A stretch of 64,000 nt of DNA, from positions 124,001 through 188,000 of the forward strand of contig JAQGDQ010002375.1 of the NCBI GenBank assembly GCA_030141605.1. The letters run 5' to 3'. Of this stretch, positions 36,661 to 50,165 are shown one piece after another. The notes under the pieces are model-generated. The model had not been told where the DNA came from. It made no database searches and worked only from the letters and a program-made list of their open reading frames with translations. Origin of the DNA: Tubiluchus corallicola. Lineage: Eukaryota > Priapulida > Priapulimorpha > Priapulimorphida > Tubiluchidae. The position numbers and the translations under genes are program-made. Every line of letters begins with the position of its first letter. Position 1 is the stretch's first letter.

Positions 36661-37502
36661 CAGAGTATTCATAAGTCGTCAAGTCGGTAATAAAACAAAT
36701 AGTTACAATGATTAATTCAAACAACAGTAAATGCTCTGGCGACCTAGGAAGCGAACTTCTGTAAGGCCATCAGTGTTAAAGACAATAGCAATGCAAACAT
36801 TTTCCATAAAAACATGTGCAAACTCATTATGAAACTAAGAGTACAGATCAGTAAATTTACTCAAATACTAAAGCAATTTGTGTGAAAGCACTGTTCTCAT
36901 CAAAGTTCGATAAGTTCTTTGGCTACTTAACTTGCATAAATTCTAAATAACTGTGTGTTTTCACTGTGTTTATTACTGTATTTTCCTTTACTTGAAAAAT
37001 AGGCTAGGCTCTTGAAACATAATGCAGTAAAACAAAATAGTATAATATAACCAAATAAACGAATATGAATCCGGAAACTGCTAAGCAAACAAAAAAATAT
37101 TTTCCCATCTAATGTGGCTAGTACCGTCTTTGATGCCTAAACTTTAAAAGTATCTTGCAACTTAAACTGCCGTTTTTAAATGAAATCTTTGACGCAATTA
37201 TACGAAAATTCACAAGCATCTATGTCCACAACAGATTCACTGTCTCTTGACATTTCTAAAGTTAATTTAAACAGGATTTCTTGCGATTCATAAAGCTTCC
37301 CTGAACTTTCTAGCAAGTCTTCTAAAATAAATCACGTCACGCCACCAACAGGGATAATCTAATCGCACTTTTAGAAAAAAAACTACACAAGCTTTCCGCA
37401 CACACAGAGGAAAACAGTTTTCTCTCTGTTCAAAAGTAAGCAAGCTGTCAAGGATGGTGATGAGTTACACCAGCATAAAATAAAGAAAGCATGGTTGCCT
37501 GA

Positions 37503-38090
37503 AAACAGGATGATTTTTCACATCCTACCCACTCTGAAGTGCAGTAAAAAGTACACATTTTAACACCAATAATACTGCAAATGCATTTCTAATAATTAAA
37601 CAATAGATTAAAATCTTAGTTAACGGCGAGAAAGCCTAACCAATGATGACATCACAAATGAACATAATTTTCAACAGCAAAAAAATTCCAAGAGTGTGTT
37701 GCACGTGTTTGCAAACGCGAAAATTGAAGTACACTGCTACTGAACAACATTCAATGTGTTATACTGAAACTCGGCAGAGTTTAATATAAAAATTCAAATT
37801 TAAAATTTACCGCTGTCATGCACAAGCTGTTGAAAGCGCGCAATTCTTCACAAACGAACATCTTTGAACTGAGAGGTACAGCATCTGTTTTTAGTTACGT
37901 GTTTCTGAAGGAGCTAGTTCCCATCTAACTAACGAAAAACATGTAACAGCGAAGAACTAGCTGCCAACGCGAAATTGCGTTTGTGTGGTGATAATTGGTC
38001 ATTCTTGAAAAAAAAAACAGTATGTTCCCTTTCAATGTTTTAAAGAGTAAACTGTTTTGACCTAGGGTTTAAGAATGGGACCGGTTTTCC
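37503..38090. repeat. Dispersed repeat family D, copy A (longest)
   Basis: It begins AACAGGATGATTTTTCA and includes CATTTTAACACCAATAATAC, TGAACATAATTTTCAACAGC, GTGTTGCACGTGT, AAATTCAAATTTAAAATTTA and a TTTGACCTAGGGTTTAAG end. Copies at 53767-54260 and 27297-27650 share these blocks in order. No terminal inverted repeats, tRNA head or coding region were found. Confidence 0.75.
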
Positions 38091-38659
38091 TTTAATTGCA
38101 TTTCGTAATTATAAGAACTTCTAAGCTTTTGCGCATACGCGAGTTTGCAGATTACATTCGATCTTCGGTGATATTAACAGCTGCGCGCCCAAACTAATTA
38201 AAAATATGAAATCAGACGCATCTGGAACATAAAAATATCTTAAAGCGCCGACACGTAACCGACGTTTATCGTCCGAATTTTGTTGACCAATAAAATCATG
38301 TGTCACGGTAAACCAGCCAGTATCCCCAATGAAAATGTAGTGTTATACCTGTGACAAGGACATAAATTTCTGTTAGTAATTTTTGTGAGCTCATTAAAAT
38401 GGTTATCAACAGTGACCCTGCATGGAAAAATGAAACAAACAATTATTATCAATCATTTCCAAATTGTAATTGTGAAACCAAGAAATTGAAAAAGTTGAAA
38501 CAATGGCTTCAAGCACCATCTGTCACTAGTTTTAAATCGTGTTTCAGGAGTACCATAAGTCCATAACCGATTCTATTCTAGGGATCAATTCTAGGTCCCT
38601 GTGACTTTAAAAATGACTCTGATGTACGGTATACTTATACTTAAATTTTTTTGTTTCCG

Positions 38660-38828
38660 GGCGTTTTTCGTACTTGGTGTGAGTAGCTTTTAATATTTCT
38701 TTTTTTGTAGTTGCGTGTATTTACTAGAGTTAGTATTTTTTGCGTTTGGGTAGGTTTAGGGATTTGGCTTTTTAGTGTATTTCGTGGCAATTTTAGTTGA
38801 AATAAAAGGTGAATTGAACTGAATTCGA
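38660..38828 (+). mobile_element. Retroposon 3' tail, GAATTGAA type
   Basis: T-rich sequence ending AAATAAAAGGTGAATTGAAC and TGAATTCGATTGAA resembles the 3' end of a LINE or SINE with pentanucleotide tail. The 5' limit is unclear. Confidence 0.35.
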
Positions 38829-38882
38829 TTGAATGGTAAGACTGTAAGGTTTTCAGGGAAGAAAGTCAGCTAATCAGGCGAG

Positions 38883-38887
<5 letters not shown>

Positions 38888-38912
<25 letters not shown>
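38888..38912. repeat. (GA)n microsatellite
   Basis: A run of about twelve GA units. Confidence 0.95.
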
Positions 38913-38918
<6 letters not shown>

Positions 38919-39959
38919 CGAAACACACAATAAAAAAGACAAGCCATCATATTCATACGTATTTAGACTGTAAAGAAGCCCTTTCTGTCTGAGACACTCA
39001 GTCAAGCTCCATCTGGAGAAGTAAACTAAAATTTTGTGAAAAATAATATCGACAAAAATTACATTTTCCCATGTCCACTACGCCTCTAAGAAATCGGAAA
39101 CAATCACATGTGTATAACATGATGCAAAACTTTCAATAACACCAGCACCACTTCCCGAATCCAACTTTTGTTGCACGGCCGCCTAGCTAGACACAAACTC
39201 CATTAGATAGTAGATACCTCTATCACTGGTTTACATTACCTCTTGCTGTATCCAGGCTGATTTAGCGTTATAAACACCGCTCAACTAGCTGACTCAGATA
39301 AGATCAAACCTGGCCAAGAAAATATTACAGACATTTGAACAGTAAACGGATAGTGATAGTTCCGCAGGCAAAATATTTATGCTATTAACATTAGCCATGG
39401 GGTTAGAAAGTCTGGCAAGAGCAGCAGCTGCTTCAGAAATGTTCCCAGGGAAAAACGGAAACTTGCCGCTCCTGTTTTTTATTACGGGAAGAGATGAAGT
39501 CTATACTGAAGTTCAACCATTGCTGTAAGATAGTGAAATGTATATATTTATCTCCTCTTTTGCAAATTAAACTAACCTGTGCTCTTTATTGTTCGGTTTT
39601 ACCTTTTGTATAGTCTAATATTATTTTATTTATTTTTACATAATATTACGTACATTTATTTGAAATAAATTTTCGAATAAATAAAGAAATGAATAAGTAC
39701 TCACTGCAACCTTTGAGTACTTTGTGATTGCAACATGTTAATAAATTCTACATGCTTAATTAATTGCTTATTATTGAAAATATGATGAAATTACCACGCA
39801 CAGAATATTCATACTCCACATAAAACTGTACTAACTGGTAAATAGTATTCAAGACTGGTTCAATGTTCTAAATGTTCCATTTCACCAGCATTTTCGTGTT
39901 GTTTGCACGGCCGCCTGAGACAGCTAGACACAGAAAATTTTATTACTACTACGACTACG

Positions 39960-40032
39960 ACGACTGCCACTGCTACTGCTACTGCTACTGCTACTGCTAC
40001 TGCTACTGCTACTGCTACTGCTACTGCTACTG

Positions 40033-40111
<79 letters not shown>
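39960..40111. repeat. (CTACTG)n then (CTA)n microsatellite
   Basis: About twelve CTACTG hexamers pass into about 25 CTA triplets. ORFs of alternating Tyr/Cys, Ala/Thr or poly-Thr across it are artefacts. Confidence 0.95.
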
Positions 40112-43100
40112 ATTTTCACTTTATAAAAGACCCAAACGCACAAAGTACATATTGTACAAAGGGGTAATTAACAAACACACGTTCAACGTTACTGCATTCA
40201 TTTGTTTTTGTTCTGAAGTGGAAAAAAGCAACTGCGGACTCTGATAGGTTGGTAGGTAATGGAATAAACACGAAAAATTACATTCTAGAAGTAATAATTA
40301 GCAATGGGAGTGTATTTTAACGAAACATGGCCATATCTTACACATCAGTATAAATAACAGATTATAAAATATATCGTCATTTCGTAATTCGTATTGATTT
40401 TGTTTTTGCACATAAGACGAACGCCCGCAGACGGACGCAATGAAATATTTACAATATTCGCGTTACACACATACTTTAAGCATTATATAAGTGCAACTGC
40501 TAGTCATGCTGCATAATTTATATATAACTTGGGGATTCCTCAGCTAAGTGTTGTCGGCTTCTTCTGCGTGACAAATGACTTCAGCTGAGGTGTACGCAGC
40601 TGTAGTTCAAGTACTTGGCTTCATCTACATTCTCAACACTCGCTTATGGCTAAAATTAAGTCTACCACGCGTGTTTAATTGACTGCACAAACACTTTTTA
40701 AAAGATCACTTTTTCCTTTAAGTCATTCACAAAAGCCACAGAAAATGCAGTTCTAAATTGCGAGTAAATCTAGACGTTATATACAGCACCATCACACATA
40801 CATACAATACTGAAACTTTCTCTCATCATTATGGGCTGCACAATGCAAAAAATGTTGACAAATAAATTTGTATATTTTCATTATGTACGCAATTTTCAAA
40901 AAACATGAGTTTGGGTTCTCCAAAGCTACTAACCTGACTGTAAAGTCTTTTTGTGTCAATATTAATTATTAGTAAACTAGACAATTAAAAACACGTGCAC
41001 AAAACGAATCAATGCTCGGCGTTCGAAAATACCGAATAATCGGGCGGACATTCATTCAGCCAAACAGTAACTATTTTTCGTGATTACCTACACGCAAAAC
41101 TATCCCAATTTCGCATCCTACGCGTCCCAGGACAATTTCTGTCAGCTTGCTAACAAACCAGAAACAGAACTTTAAATGTAATTCTGTCATTGTCATTACT
41201 AATCTTATCAAATCACTTCGAACGACCTACAAATGACACTTTACAAATGACGAATTAGCGTTAATAACGTTACATTCTTTCTACAACGAAGAATTCGTTG
41301 TTCAAATTACGCCAACCCAGTAATACACGCGCAAAAATATGTGCGTTTCTGCAATTAACGATAATAATAGAGCAATAATTCTCGTTTGGCTTCCAGAGTT
41401 GCCGCTCAATAATTTACTGCTCAGGAGATGAACAGACGTGGTACGAGGAAATCAGAAAATGTATGTGGTTGCTTAATCCATCAGTGTATACACTGTCCAA
41501 GGCTGATTGATAACACATTAAAACTGTTGCCACACATTAATCACAGCCATACTGATAACAGTGCACACAACCAAAGCCAGAATTGTTGTAAAAACTAAAA
41601 TTACCAAATTACGAAGTAAAAAATGACTGTAGGTCATCCGCCAAAAAACAATAATAAAAAGTTAAAATAATTTTTTTACCATTTTTATTGATATTTTTGT
41701 TAATTTTATTACCATCATTACTTCATACTTTGCATGTTTATACTCAGCATAAACTTATCGCTTTAATTCTGTTTATACACGTATATGCATATTTTGGCTA
41801 TGTATCACTATAGTACTATGTAATTCTTTTCCTTTGACCTCCATCATGATAGGGGTTTATCACGTTAGCTTGTCTCCATTTTGTGTATTTCTGAGGGGTC
41901 ATGATTCGCAAACCAAAACACGTGTTTTTAAGGTATCCATAAACAGGGCAATTTTATTAAAATTGTATAAACAATTCAATTCAATTTCAATTCTATTTCA
42001 GACATTAGTTGCACACAATAAATGATAAAAGATAAATAAGAGTTAGTAGATAAAGCTCATTAATAAATTAAAAAAAAATATGTACAAAGGTGAAGCTAAC
42101 ACATAGTACATAGCACATTTAAGTACGTAGAGTTCTGATATACAAGAAATGTACATATAATATGTCACTCTATCTACTGTAAGGTTTAGAAGTACGCTAT
42201 ATATCAGACAACCTGAAACATCTCTGATAGGTATTATCGCACATTTCAAGGCGCGATTTTAAGAAAAATGGACATTTCCTTAGCAGCACACGATAAGTTG
42301 ATCACGATCTCCAAACAAACCGAGGACTTCAGAAAAATGCAGTGACTCTACAAACTCGTATCCTTCGAATTCATACAATAAAATAACGCCATTTTTAAAA
42401 TATTTTAAATGCAGTAAGCCAATACCACTTCTGAATTAAGCCACAGAGAATTCAACAACTTCGAAGTGAACAGCATCGTTTCCTACTGTCAACATTTAGA
42501 AGTTTAGGACATTATTTACGCGCTCGATGTCGTAAATAAACTTTGTTTTGTTTACTAATCGGCGTAAAACAAGCGTGTAACGCCTGACGCCACTACGTGG
42601 GGGCGCTTACTGCGTATTTTCTTTCACAAAGTAGTTTATTTGCGTTCAAAGCAGTTAGCTAAACGTAATGCGCTTAGCAAGGAAAATTGCTGGCATATGT
42701 CTGACGCAGAGGACGTAGCTACACCATGGTTTGATAAGCCTACAACTTGGTTAAAATTAAACATCCTAATGTTAAATGTTAAAGACCAGATTTTTCTTAA
42801 GTTCATAAACTCACGTTTTGCCTACGGAAGCACTTCATCTACCGTGCAAAATGCACCAAATTTATAAGAACATACAAAAGAAATATTACTCATCTGTTCT
42901 CCACTGAATACACACGTCTATAAATTCCGGTTGTGCCCACTTGAAAGCACAACGTTTTATGATGATTACAGTCAATAATCCCTGTAAGCAGACTGACTGC
43001 AGTCAATGCGGATTAAACTTTAATCGCCATGAAGGCAAAACACATTCAAACAGAAACTGGTAGAGACGCGAGAAACTAAAAGAGGGGAGAGAGGAACCAA

Positions 43101-46100
43101 GGAATATTTAAAAGTATTATCACATAGCCCACCAATACTAATACAGGTAGCTAAATCCATTGAAAAAAGGATAAGCATAAACTACCCTCTAACATACAAA
43201 AGGAATTAACTCCAACTCAACCTAACTCATTTTCATTTATAAAAGTGATGTACTACAGTGTAACAATAAAAGCAAACTTGTATACATTTTGAAGAGAATT
43301 TTTGGTTCTTAAATGCTGCACGTTTTAGAGGCGTTTTATAGATTATAAATAGACGTGTTAGAAATAGATTTTAGGGTGTAAGCGCATTAGTGGTACAATT
43401 TAACTGCTTCCGTTCAAGAAACATAAAATAGTTTTATTGCACGTACACAAACACGTGATTAAGACGCAGTTCATGAAAAATAATCTGTGCCAATCAATTA
43501 CGTCATAAAAAACAGAAGAAAGATAACTAAACTTAAGTTACTTATAAATGATTTTTTTACATATTTTTTAAGATGACGTTTCAACTGCTCTCTAGCAAAT
43601 GTCGTTTCACTCAGGGTGAGGATTAGGGTTAGGGTTATTCCTTTTTTACTGAGACTTTTTCCTGTGATTTTTTTTTACATGTGACTTAAGTTACCTGAAT
43701 TCTAAGAAAGAATTTAACACGTGCTGTATTTGACATCCACACAAAGCCTATAGAAGTGACTCGCATCATATGCTTGTAAAAATTTCATCACATGTAGATG
43801 TTAAGAACAACAAGAAAGATATTTTTCACTAGAAAGGAAAAAAATCTTATGACGAATAACCAGGACTTTTGATATATTAAATAAAATGCAGTTGGACGAT
43901 TTATAACATACAACATGACGCGTTATAAAATTTCGTATCAGCGCGAACGCAAAAACTGCGCAACAATCGTTAATAAAACATTATTATGGACTTTCGTGGT
44001 TTCATCGAAATTTTATGACAGGAGGAAGGAGAGAGGTTATTGTTGAGAGGATTTTCAAAGTGCTTCAGCAAATAATTAACGTGGAACAAAATCTAGTCTG
44101 CGTATGTGCCTATCTATACTCTGTACAGAGTATCTAATGTTTACAACTGTTAAACTTAAGGCAAACAAACACTGACAAGACGATACAGTGAGTAAACACG
44201 CCCTGTCAGCATTAATTAGATACAGAAGCTCACAGTTACCAATTGCTGTAAAATCTGCTGCTGTGACTTCCCTTCGCAAACAGAGAACTCGAGAACACAT
44301 GGTGCAGCTTAGCCAGAAATGGTGATGACGATGACGACGACAATGACGATGGTAACGACGATGGTAATGCCGATTATAACGAAGAAGACCGAGATTTTGA
44401 CGATAATTATGATTTCTTTTACCATGATAATTATGGTAATGATTACAATGACGATCACAATGATGATGCTGATAAAGTATAATCATCTTTAATACGTTAC
44501 AAAACGTTACATTAATTTGCGGCCTATGTTTTGCAAGTAATGTTACAAATCTGCTATAGAATTTCGCGAATAAAACGTATTCGCTACTATCCGCACAAAA
44601 CAAAACCCCAAAGCGAGAATAAATATTTTTCCAGGTTTTCGCAGCCTCGCCGGTATTATGTGCGAAGTGTTTGCTGACTGCAACGAGTTCGTATAGAGTT
44701 TTAATTCACATGGAAAGTAAAAACAAACGTCTCCACTTGCCAATGACCTTACATTCTTTTGGCTTAAAGGACTCCCACGGGTTTCAATGATTGTTCAAGT
44801 ACCCCAGCAGCGTGTTTTATAAAATTGATGTTTACAGTTTGGCTAAACAGTTCGTAATAATTGATGACACAAACAAGCAATATCAATACTGTAAAAATAA
44901 TATTAGCTACATTACATTATTGATGTACAATTGTAGTCGACTTATGACGCTCACTGATGCAGTGATTACGTGCTGATGTACTAAAGTAACGTTAGTTTCA
45001 TACATGGCACATCACGACGTTCACTGAGGCATTAAAGTAACATTATTGTATTGCTGTAGAAAATCACGTTGTACATTATAGCAATAATAATCTACTGGTG
45101 CACTAGACTAACATTACTGTATTGTTGTAGAATCAGCACAAAATTGTTGTTCAAAATAGTATTGCTACTTTTCACTGCATCGATAATGTTAAATTGGCAT
45201 ACCTTTTTTTTCTAAGACTAGCTGATAAGAATTTAAAGTTCATCTCAATTAGAAATGAGTAGTAAATCGTAAACGCAGACTATGAACAAATTTGCAAGAG
45301 GAAAATTTTTGAATACTCACAGTTTTGTACCTTTAGCGTGGGAATAATTACTACAGGCTCAGCCAAGGAGACAGTTTTCTCAGTGATCAAATCAATAAGA
45401 AATCTTACTCAAATTTCCCATAACGGAAAACACACAAATTCTAATGCACGCGCGTTTTCTCAATAAATATCATCGCAAATTGAAATTCCGCGTTTTACTT
45501 CCAACATTTCATTGGCTTTCACGGAAAGCCTATTACCAGGCAGTACGTTTTTGTTCGAAACCTCCTTTCGCATTAAACCGTCATATCATCTAATTCTGAC
45601 GTTATTTCAGGCGCACAAAAGCCAGTTTTCAGACGAAATCTGACAGCTCATTCAAGACGCGGCGGTATTTTCATTTCATACAAGAGAATATTTCCGCGGA
45701 TTTCTTACGCGATTATACAAGACACTGGATTCAGACAATAGAAAACCGATGACATTACACAGACAAATACAGCGGTAAATACGAAACGAACACGAAACTG
45801 GACGGCTAAAACAAAAACATGTGATCGAAATTCGATAATGGATCTATAATAAGTCATTTTACCTTTGAAAATCAAAGCAAGCGTATACCAGGGGACACAG
45901 ACAAGTTGCTGACATACATGCGATCCAATATGCGTACCTACACAATCACTGCGATTTCAAATTTCAGCAACACGCTTTATAACACGGCGCAATTGCTGAT
46001 TTTATTTATTTCTAAATGCCACGTGCACTTAATCATGCCATCAAAGAACAGACTGCACGGTACCAATAACCAATCACTGTCAATAAACACCTGCGTAGTG

Positions 46101-46765
46101 AGGGAATATGTCTGTCTGCTGTCTACCATACAGCTGACTGATTGGCAGCACAAACACACAACAGCTGCAGATTACAGCCACTCATTGCAACTCAAATTAG
46201 AAAGGGTTAAACCTGATCAGAATACATGTAGACGTGAACACGGCACCATATGACGGCTAACAGTAGCCACAAGTATTCAAAAGAATTCTTCCCCAATAAT
46301 ACCAGTTCTCAGGGAAAGAACCTGTACTTACACAACGAGCTAAAAACTTCTTTTGTGTATTTCACCCACAAGTATGTACACAGAACAAATGCCAAGTATG
46401 AGATTAACCTTGATAAAGAATAAGACCTCACTCACAGATAATCACCGCTAAGAAGCTGCGATTAAAGTAGAAGAGAAAGAGAATTCTAAAGTATGCCTCA
46501 AAAAACTTTCAATACAAAGTTATATTACTTTGCATTATGCTTACCTGTTGAAAGGCATGTGTAACTGAAAATTAAATTTCTTATTCAGTGCTCAAGAATG
46601 TTAACCAGTGATCAAAAAACGTCACTGATTCACACATTATTACTCTTGCTGACAAGATTAAATAATTTATGCTTTTGTCTAGTTAATTAGGCGCGCGCTG
46701 CGAATGCCCTTATTACTTTTCGAAACTTTAAGCAATGTTATTTAAATTTATTTCAAACGACTTAC
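40112..46765. other. Region upstream of NDST without a recognisable coding gene
   Basis: I find no supported exon. It contains the TTAGGG-bearing repeat at 43600-43702 and degenerate GAT/GAC triplets at 44320-44475. ORFs at 44076-44603 (minus) and 45906-46253 (plus) have no recognisable motifs. If the candidate first exon at 46766 is right, this is NDST intron. Confidence 0.45.
43600..43702. repeat. Dispersed repeat family T copy with TTAGGG core
   Basis: GGATTAGGGTTAGGGTTATT is followed by T-rich GTGACTT-like units and the end TTACCTGAATTC. The reverse of this end (GAATTCAGGTAA) starts the copy near 55710. Confidence 0.55.
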
Positions 46766-46870
46766 CGCCAAAATGGCTGTGTCTAACGATCATCGCGGGA
46801 GTTTAAATTTACAAGTTTTACAGCGTTGCTGCCAATACAAGCTCTGAGCGCAATAAGGCAGTACGCACGT
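46766..46870 (-). promoter_or_regulatory. Candidate promoter and noncoding first exon, possibly of NDST
   Basis: On the minus strand there is a moderately GC-rich stretch with a CACGTG E-box, a YY1-like AAAATGGC (opposite strand) and a strong donor, GGCG|GTAAGT, at 46765. This fits a TATA-less first exon that could splice to the NDST leader acceptor at 36538, with an intron of about 10.2 kb. Other good donors exist in between (for example near 46545), so the link is only inferred. Confidence 0.25.
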
Positions 46871-47098
46871 GATGCCAGAATTTCAAGACAGTTTTTAGCT
46901 TTATGTGATAATAGTGTTTTTCTTGTACTTTAAGCAGTCAACGGCACAACTTCACTTATTTGACTGATGAAAATCGCGTAAATCTAATACATGAATAAAA
47001 CGTTGAATACTCTTTATAGGTTTCACAGTAGATTATTTATTTGTATAGATCACCAGGGGCAGTGTAACCATACCACTTAAAATGTGAGAGAGCTCTGG

Positions 47099-47238
47099 TG
47101 AGACTTGTCATCTTTAGCATGAAATGAATAAATAAAATGCTGAATGCCGTTTTATGGTCTCAAAATAAATTATTTATTTTTTCAGAAGACTATAAAGGGC
47201 ATTCAAGGTTTTAATGATGCTAAAGATGACTAGTCTCA
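47099..47238. repeat. Long inverted repeat (hairpin element)
   Basis: GAGACTTGTCATCTTTAGCA pairs with TGCTAAAGATGACTAGTCTC, with inner complementarity around GAATGCC/GGGCATTC. A related half-copy lies just upstream at 46990-47045. Confidence 0.75.
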
Positions 47239-47279
47239 AGACAACTTTATTGTGTGTTACTGTATGCTTCGCTCTTTCT

Positions 47280-47286
47280 CTCTCTG

Positions 47287-47319
<33 letters not shown>

Positions 47320-47335
47320 CTCTCCCTCTCTCTTT
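47280..47335. repeat. (CTGT)n/(CT)n microsatellite
   Basis: CTGT tetranucleotides with CT-rich flanks. Confidence 0.9.
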
Positions 47336-47509
47336 CTTATTTTAAATCTGAACAGTTCCGTTTTAACGAATTAAACCGACATTGATAGATGTTTAACTTC
47401 TCAGGTTCAGTTCTCAAAAAGAATATCTGAATAGAATAACACATATGTATAATATAAATCCACGCTAGTAATAGCAAAAAAACTAAGGCAAAGTTTATTA
47501 TACTACCAT

Positions 47510-47881
47510 CAGGGCCGGACTATGACCTTTTAGGGCCCCTAGCTAATAAAATTAAGGGACCCGTCAGGCGGAGCCACTCTCCGACTCGCCTGCACCGGTC
47601 TTAAATTTTTTTACTCATGATATATTTTAGCGACAATTATATAGACGGAAGTAAACTTATTGCAACTTCTTTAAATAAACTAAAATGGCTATCTACTGTT
47701 TGTCAATAAAAATATTCTTTAAGAAATACAAATATTTTACTATTTATTGAACACCAAATTAGCACATATTTCAATGCAGCCATAGTGAAAAAATTTTTCC
47801 CAAGTGTTACCTAAGCCTGAGGCCCTTCAAGCTTGAGGTGCTCTAGGAAGGAATACTAGCCTATAAGACAACTCGGCTCTG
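47510..47881. mobile_element. hAT-type MITE, copy 1, with perfect 8-bp TSD
   Basis: It starts CAGGGCCGGACTATGACC and ends GGCTCTG in inverted relation. ACTACCAT is present on both sides (47502-47509 and 47882-47889). The interior carries AGGGCCCCTAG, as does the element at 52742-53098. Confidence 0.85.
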
Positions 47882-48338
47882 ACTACCATTGGAATAGCGT
47901 AACTTCGAAAAGCTATGACGTCCATAATTTGAATAAGCATTCAGAATTCAAAAAGACAAAGACCCGAATCCACGATCTAGAATCTAAATTCACTATAATC
48001 TATAACAAAAGAAACTGTGAATCTTGGCAAATAAATTGCTAAACGCTGCATAAAAACGATTAATGAAAACAGCAAAATTTTTCAAACTTTAACGTGCAGC
48101 AACATAGTTAAATACTAGCCAAACCAATTAATAATTAAGCGAGTAAATCTTCATATTTCAAGTTCAGCATCCACTAATTAATGCAAGTTCTGCACTAATT
48201 AAATGTCAGTCGCTAATTAATGTTGAATTTTAAATTACCGATTTTTCACTGTCACCGTGATAATAAATGCCAATTTACCCAAAGCTGCATTTAAATTGGA
48301 TTATGATTAACAAAAGATGGCTTCTTAGGTCCAGGCAA

Positions 48339-48644
48339 GTTATATGTAAGTAAAGAGATCAAGATCTGGACGAGCAAATTCCGCTCTCGGGGGCTGCAGT
48401 GAAGGCATCAACAGATTAAATTGGTTTATTAAAAGTTGAAAATTAGTAAGACCCAAGATATATGTATAATAGTGATATAGGTAGTTATATGTAAGTAAAT
48501 GGATCAAGATTACAATAATTTTTTTTTTCAGTTAACGATTTCGGGTGCTGCAGTGAAGGCATCAAGATATCAACAGACTAAATTGGTTTATTAAAAGTTG
48601 AAAATCAGTAAGACCGAAGATATATGTATAATAGTGAGATAGCA
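48339..48644. repeat. Two-copy direct repeat, ~145-160 bp
   Basis: Units starting at about 48339 and 48483 share GTTATATGTAAGTAAA, GGGCTGCAGTGAAGGCATCA (with small changes) and ATTGGTTTATTAAAAGTTGA. The repeat lies immediately 5' of the retrotransposon fragment. Confidence 0.8.
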
Positions 48645-48716
48645 TAGTTACTGTTTGAGTTGTTTTTCGTTGTTTGGGTGCTAACAAAGTGAAGGCTTGT
48701 AAAATCGCGCTTATTT

Positions 48717-50165
48717 TCAGGGTTTGTTGTCAATGCTGATCACACAGCAAATCGCTTAAAGGCAGATCTTAGAATAATTGAAAACTGGGCCAAACGTTGG
48801 TTGGTTAAATTTAATCTTAATAAGACCGAAGTCATGCTTTTCTCCCGTAAATCCAATGCTCCTCAATATCCTACTCTATATTTATCTAATACTCACTGAA
48901 AACTGTAAATGTTCACAAACATTTAGGTATCCATCTTACATCTGACCTGAATTGGAACTATCACGTCTCAAAAATGGTAGACAAAGCATTTTTAAAGCTA
49001 AACAACTTTCGACGCGTGTCAGTTAATATGCCCAGAGCTACGCGTGAACGATTATTCATTACGACTATTCTCCCTGCCATCGAATATGGTAACGTAGTAT
49101 GGTCAGGATGCAGTGAAAACAGTATACGTTTGTTAGAAAATATTCAGCTAACTGCTGCTAGAATCTGTTCTGGCGATATGTTTCGATCTTCCCCTGCAAG
49201 TATCTTGTCTGATAGCGGCTACACTAAATTAGTGACACGCTTCCATTATCATCGCCTATGTCCTTTTTTCAAAATAATCAATGACTTACTTAGTGCCCCA
49301 CTATTTAAGTGCAATTCTGCCGCCAAAGGTAAACGAAGTTACCCCCTATTATATACGCAGTGGTACTAAATACAGAAATTTTAATTGCCGTTCTGTTAGC
49401 TGTGAAAAATCGTTTTTCATATCGACCATTAACATGTGGAACAACTTACCACAGAACATTCGTGAAATTACATCCATTTCACAGTTCAAACAAGAGCTCA
49501 AATCTCATTTAAGTTTTTCGTTGCGTAAGAAACATTTTTCATTTGGTAAAGCTCCAATATCAGTGCATCATACGCGCATGAGAATCGGATTTTCTCAGCT
49601 AAACTATGACCTTTTCTCTAAAGGCTGTAAAGATAATAACGGTAATCCAATATTGCCGAATTGTAACTGTGGATTTCGATTTGAGTCTGTTGAACACTTT
49701 TTGTTGCCCTGCCCATTGCATCAACTAGCTATGGTAGTTATGTTTGATAAATTTAATGCAATACTTCTGCCCGAAAGCCTTAATATAGCTGCCTTAGGAA
49801 AAATGATCTGTTGAAGTTGTTATTATTCGGAAAAGACGAATTTAACTATGTTACTAACTGTAAAATATTCCAATGTATACATGACTTTATATTACGTACT
49901 AAACGCTTCCAGTAGTTTCTAACTCATATAAAATGCATCGTTCTTAAATAATCGTACATTAATATTTACTAACCGTCATTTTCTACTAATGTCTAATGTA
50001 TCACTGTAGTAAAACTTTAGTATACTAAAGCATACTAAAAACTAAGTATAGTCTATTCTTACTGTAAATGTTCTTGTAAACAATGTATAAAGTCTGTTGT
50101 GGTGAGGATCCTAAATCATGTTGTACAAACTGTCTGATCCAATCCTAAATAAATTATGTTTAAAC
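48717..50165 (+). pseudogene. 5'-truncated, frameshifted non-LTR retrotransposon
   Basis: The remnant starts after the RT catalytic region: NRLKADLRIIENWAKRWLVK, NKTEVMLFSRKS, then a stop and frame change near 48895. HLGIHLTSDLNWNYHVSKM and the ERLFITTILPAIEYGNVVW block follow, and a second frame change near 49340. The C-terminal part has FISTINMWNNLP and a terminal NCNCGF..VEHFLLPCPLH domain, ending at 49812. A 3' UTR follows with AATAAA at 50147. This is typical of Jockey/CR1-like LINEs; the clade is not certain. It is not functional. Confidence 0.85.

Noticed and set aside
39872-40244. ORFs with Tyr-Cys, Ala-Thr and poly-Thr runs
   Set aside because: They are frames of a hexamer and trimer microsatellite.
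42640-42867. 75-codon ORF
   Set aside because: It opens at TTG, with no splice context and no recognisable motif.
44076-44603. 175-codon minus ORF with His/Arg-rich middle
   Set aside because: The middle is degenerate GAT/GAC repeat. No family is recognised.
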